NCBI GenBank assembly: GCA_037043015.1
Contig: CM073326.1
Coordinates: 16,376,345-16,440,344 of the forward strand
DNA: 64,000 nucleotides
Direction: 5' to 3'
Source of the DNA: Bryum argenteum
Lineage: Eukaryota > Streptophyta > Bryopsida > Bryales > Bryaceae
Positions 61,334 to 64,000 of the stretch are shown here, piece by piece (the stretch's first letter is position 1; each line of letters starts with the position of its first letter). Both the position numbers and the translations under genes were made by a program. Under the pieces are notes generated by a model. The model was given only the letters and a program-made list of their open reading frames with translations, made no database searches and had not been told where the DNA came from.

Positions 61334-63750
61334 TCACTCTGAGTTTTGGTCCGAGCCACTGCAGGACGATCCAGGCGTGGAGTACTCCGAGCAGGTTGCC
61401 TCTTCCTCTGAACTCGTACGTTGATCACTTTGAAGATATTCCTCTGAAAGAGATCTCTGCCTTACGTTCCTCTGCTGCTGGGCGTCGTTTTCTGTTGCCG
61501 TCCTTGTACGACCTGCTGCTCCCCTGTTTAGTCGATTATCTTCATCTACTTCCTCATGTTCACTTTCCGAATTTTCTTCTTGAACCTCTGTATGGTGTCT
61601 AGCTGCTCCGACACGCCTACCTTGTACGGCGCCTCTACCACGCCCACGACCCCCTCGTCCACCTCGTCTTGCCCTGTTAAGCCTAATGACATGTTGCAAA
61701 ATTACATCCTCCCCTGTCGCTGCAGGTTCGACTTCTTCCTCCCCAACTTCTCTTTCCGGGCGTAGTCCTTCAAAATCCTCATCTAAACCCATTTGGAATA
61801 ATTCTGCATCTTCGTCTTCATTACTGGGCAGTATTCGTCTCCCTCGCACCTCCTTCCTCAGCACTACCCTCCACCCTGGTGACTCTCGAGCTTCGGAAAA
61901 AAATACCTGCTCACAATGTTTTGGAAAAGCAAAACTGTCTCGACAAATTGTAGCATATCTTCTGTCATGGTTAGCTAAAGTAAATCCCCACCTATCTTGT
62001 TTTATTGTGGCATTCCCACCAGCGTAGTTTGCCCTGACAAAATCGCACACTAACACTACGAGACAATGGCGCCTATAATTTAATTCCAAAATCTCCTCAA
62101 TGTGGCCCACATATTCTACATCTGCATTTACTTGATTGTTATCTCTTCTACCGTTTCTGCATACCTGTCTGAACGTAGCAGCGACACCACTATCACACGT
62201 TTTAAGAGGTCGTTCAGAGCTGAGCACTCGGTAATGATTGCCAAAAGCATACATAGATTTGTAAGCAGCTGCAACATTCAACGGTCCTCGAGCTGTGTCT
62301 ACAACTCTTGAATCTACTCTGGCCCCTACCTGATCATCACGTCTCACTTCTTCTTGTACCCACTGTGCAAAGTCAGGAATTACTGATAATTCACGTGGGT
62401 ACGTGAACCTCGTTCTCCTTCCACGTCGACATTGTTCTCGTCGATACCGTTCCCTTTCTTCATCCCGCTCTGCTACAGCTTCTCCATATCTCCTGCGCAG
62501 CATGAATCTAGTACTGAGTAGGGTACAATATTAAGGTTTAGAGTACCGACACTCCAATAATGCTGTTGGACAGGGAAGACAAAAATTGTAACAAAAAGCC
62601 TCATACAAGTTTTTACCACTAACTTATAATATAAAAGAGCTTCTAGTATTACAGCTATTTTTCTATAAACCCATCTGCATGCCACTTCAGATATATAGGT
62701 ATTGTAATTCGAAACCAACACTAAGTCTGTAGAATTGAAGTTGTCAAAACTGTGAATAAGGAAGTTTTTTATCTTACTTCAATTTCGACACCCATTTGCA
62801 CCTGCTCGAATACTTAAAAAGTAATACATATAGGTCATAAAGTTCAGAATGTACCTTCTATATGGCTCCATGTGTTCAGTGTTGTCTAACACAAACTCAT
62901 GGATCAATTTCTGGAACTGTGTGCTCATTGCTCGATCTCGGTTGGCACCTTCCAGAATTTCGTCGTACATCGCCGGTTCTTCTTTGTCATCCCAAGCTCG
63001 TTTTGTCGTTGGAGTATATGCCGATAGGTACTCATTCAAGAATCCTATTGATTCCTCTCTAAGATATCCATATGCCATACTACCTTCTGGTTTAGCCTTG
63101 TTTTTCACAAACCCTTTTAGTCCTTTCATGTACCGCTCAAATGGGTACATCCACCGAGTGTGTACCGGACCACAAATAAACAATTCTTCTACCAAATGTA
63201 AAGGCAAATGCATCATGATTACAAACACCGACGGCGGTAACTCCTTCTCTAGAGTGCAAACTGTTTCTGCAACCTCTTCTAGCATAGAATTCTTTTTTTC
63301 CGCATCTACTATCTTTGCTGTTATTTTTCTAAACAACCGACTAACACGCATGATTGCTCCAACTACTTTCGGATGACCTACATTTCTCAAGCACAAGGGT
63401 ATTACTTGTTGAAGCAATATATGGAAATCATGCGTCTTCAACCCTCGCAATCTTCCGTCTGAAATCCTCCGGCTCAATGCTCCTACGTAATTAGACGGGA
63501 ATTTCAAATCCCGAAGAGTAGTCAGAAATTCTTGTTGATGTCTTTCTGTCAATACGTATGGTGCGTCTGGCTTAAAGTATGAATGACCATCAGCATTTCG
63601 TTGTAAATGCAAATGTTGTCGGATGCCGCGGGCTCGCATATCTTCTCTTGACTTCTCGACATCTGTTTCACCAAACAACGTACGAAGCAAATTCTCACAC
63701 ACATTTTTCTCACAATGCATAGCATCCAACGTATGCCTTGTCGGGAGTTT
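61334..63750 (-). CDS. CACTA transposase (Tnp2 / DUF4218 / DUF4216), 5'-partial
   Basis: The C-terminal part of an En/Spm transposase, the enzyme that cuts and joins CACTA ends. Two exons join in frame: 62855-63750 (acceptor TTTTTCAG|AAACTC) and 61334-62507 (R split as AG|A). The first begins KLPTRHTLDAMHCEKNVCEN, the end of the Tnp2 domain, followed by DUF4218: GLKTHDFHILLQQVIPLCLR, LPPSVFVIMMHLPLHLVEEL and GPVHTRWMYPFERYMKGLKG with PEGSMAYGY. The second holds FAQWVQEEVRRDDQ, ARGPLNVAAAYKSMYAFGNHY and DUF4216: EYVGHIEEILELNY, WGFTLANHD and CEQVFFSE. It ends in an acidic region with an RGG-type stretch (GGRGGRGRGRG). Both exons are intact; upstream exons with the catalytic part lie outside the window. 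Confidence 0.9.
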
Positions 63751-64000
63751 CTGAAAAATAGGCACAAAACCAGCATCAGTACATGAAGTGCTGTTATTTA
63801 CCTAATTTTCCTTTAGTACAACTCCCTCCTGAAAGCTTATTGACTTTGGGTTCAAAGGGACAAAGTTAACTATGCTCAATCACAGATATGTAAAGTGGCA
63901 AGGATATAAAAGTAATTTGAAAGGTTAATTCATGACTACCACTACAATTTGTATGATATTCGGGTTCAACCGTTATATTAGAGGTCATGAATCATTTCCT
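63751..64000 (-). other. Transposase intron running off the window
   Basis: No open frame continues upstream of the AG acceptor at 63751-63752, so this is read as an intron; the preceding exon is beyond the right edge. Confidence 0.5.

Larger units (their letters stand above)
57272..64000 (-). mobile_element. CACTA (En/Spm) DNA transposon, partial
   Basis: The left terminus reads CACTACAAGGAAATGGGTGT, the classical start of plant CACTA inverted repeats. Subterminal motifs follow, such as TTGACAGAAAATTGTC and TGACAATTTTTTGTCA. The transposase lies at 61.3-63.75 kb on the minus strand, so the left end is the 3' end of the element. The other end and the 5' transposase exons lie beyond the window. 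The flanking 3-bp target duplication cannot be checked. Confidence 0.75.

Overview
The window looks like nuclear DNA of a land plant, probably a non-seed plant such as a moss or other bryophyte. Seen directly: intron-rich genes with GT-AG junctions, AT-rich intergenic DNA, a tandem cluster of plant-type U2 snRNA genes, and plant-type transposons (CACTA, Stowaway-like MITEs, a tRNA-derived SINE). The non-seed-plant placement is inference, resting mainly on the divergent DFE/WRAPE kinase, which resembles the expanded kinase families of mosses, liverworts and lycophytes as I recall them.

Layout. 1-4.6 kb: intergenic DNA with an 889-bp giant foldback element and a SINE-body copy. 4.6-7.55 kb (+): a six-exon folate-biopterin transporter (BT1 family) with a plastid-targeting-like N-terminus. 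7.6-10.4 kb: intergenic, one TIR element. 10.4-15.4 kb (+): an eight-exon purple acid phosphatase carrying a SINE and a MITE in its introns. 15.6-19.4 kb: foldback and Stowaway-like elements with other MITEs nested inside. 20.8-23.7 kb (-): one broken and three intact U2 snRNA genes in a tandem array. 24.1-28.2 kb: mostly featureless, decayed. 28.2-30.5 kb (-): a protein kinase gene. 31.8-33.7 kb: two adjacent TIR elements. 36.4-39.4 kb (+): a complete ten-exon monodehydroascorbate reductase. 44.7-46.3 kb (-): a decayed Shewanella-like protein phosphatase gene. 47.6-48.5 kb: another TIR element. 49.2-56.9 kb: a block bounded by two arrays of a 20-bp perfect palindrome (core ACGAAC-NNNN-GTTCGT), with promoter-like sequence, a higher-order satellite and a GC-rich minisatellite between them. 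From 57.27 kb to the right edge: a CACTA (En/Spm) transposon, with its terminal inverted repeat on the left and the Tnp2/DUF4218/DUF4216 transposase on the minus strand.

The host genes do not form an operon or pathway: they are single nuclear housekeeping or stress genes (folate/pterin transport, phosphate or metal-dependent hydrolysis, signalling, ascorbate recycling) among repeats. The points most worth a second look are the paired palindrome arrays, the giant foldback, the U2 cluster with its conserved upstream box and compensatory stem changes, the Asn-to-Asp change at a metal ligand of the acid phosphatase, and the phosphatase pseudogene that has lost its DRG motif. Exon boundaries were placed by eye from reading frame and splice sites; no alignment or search was run.
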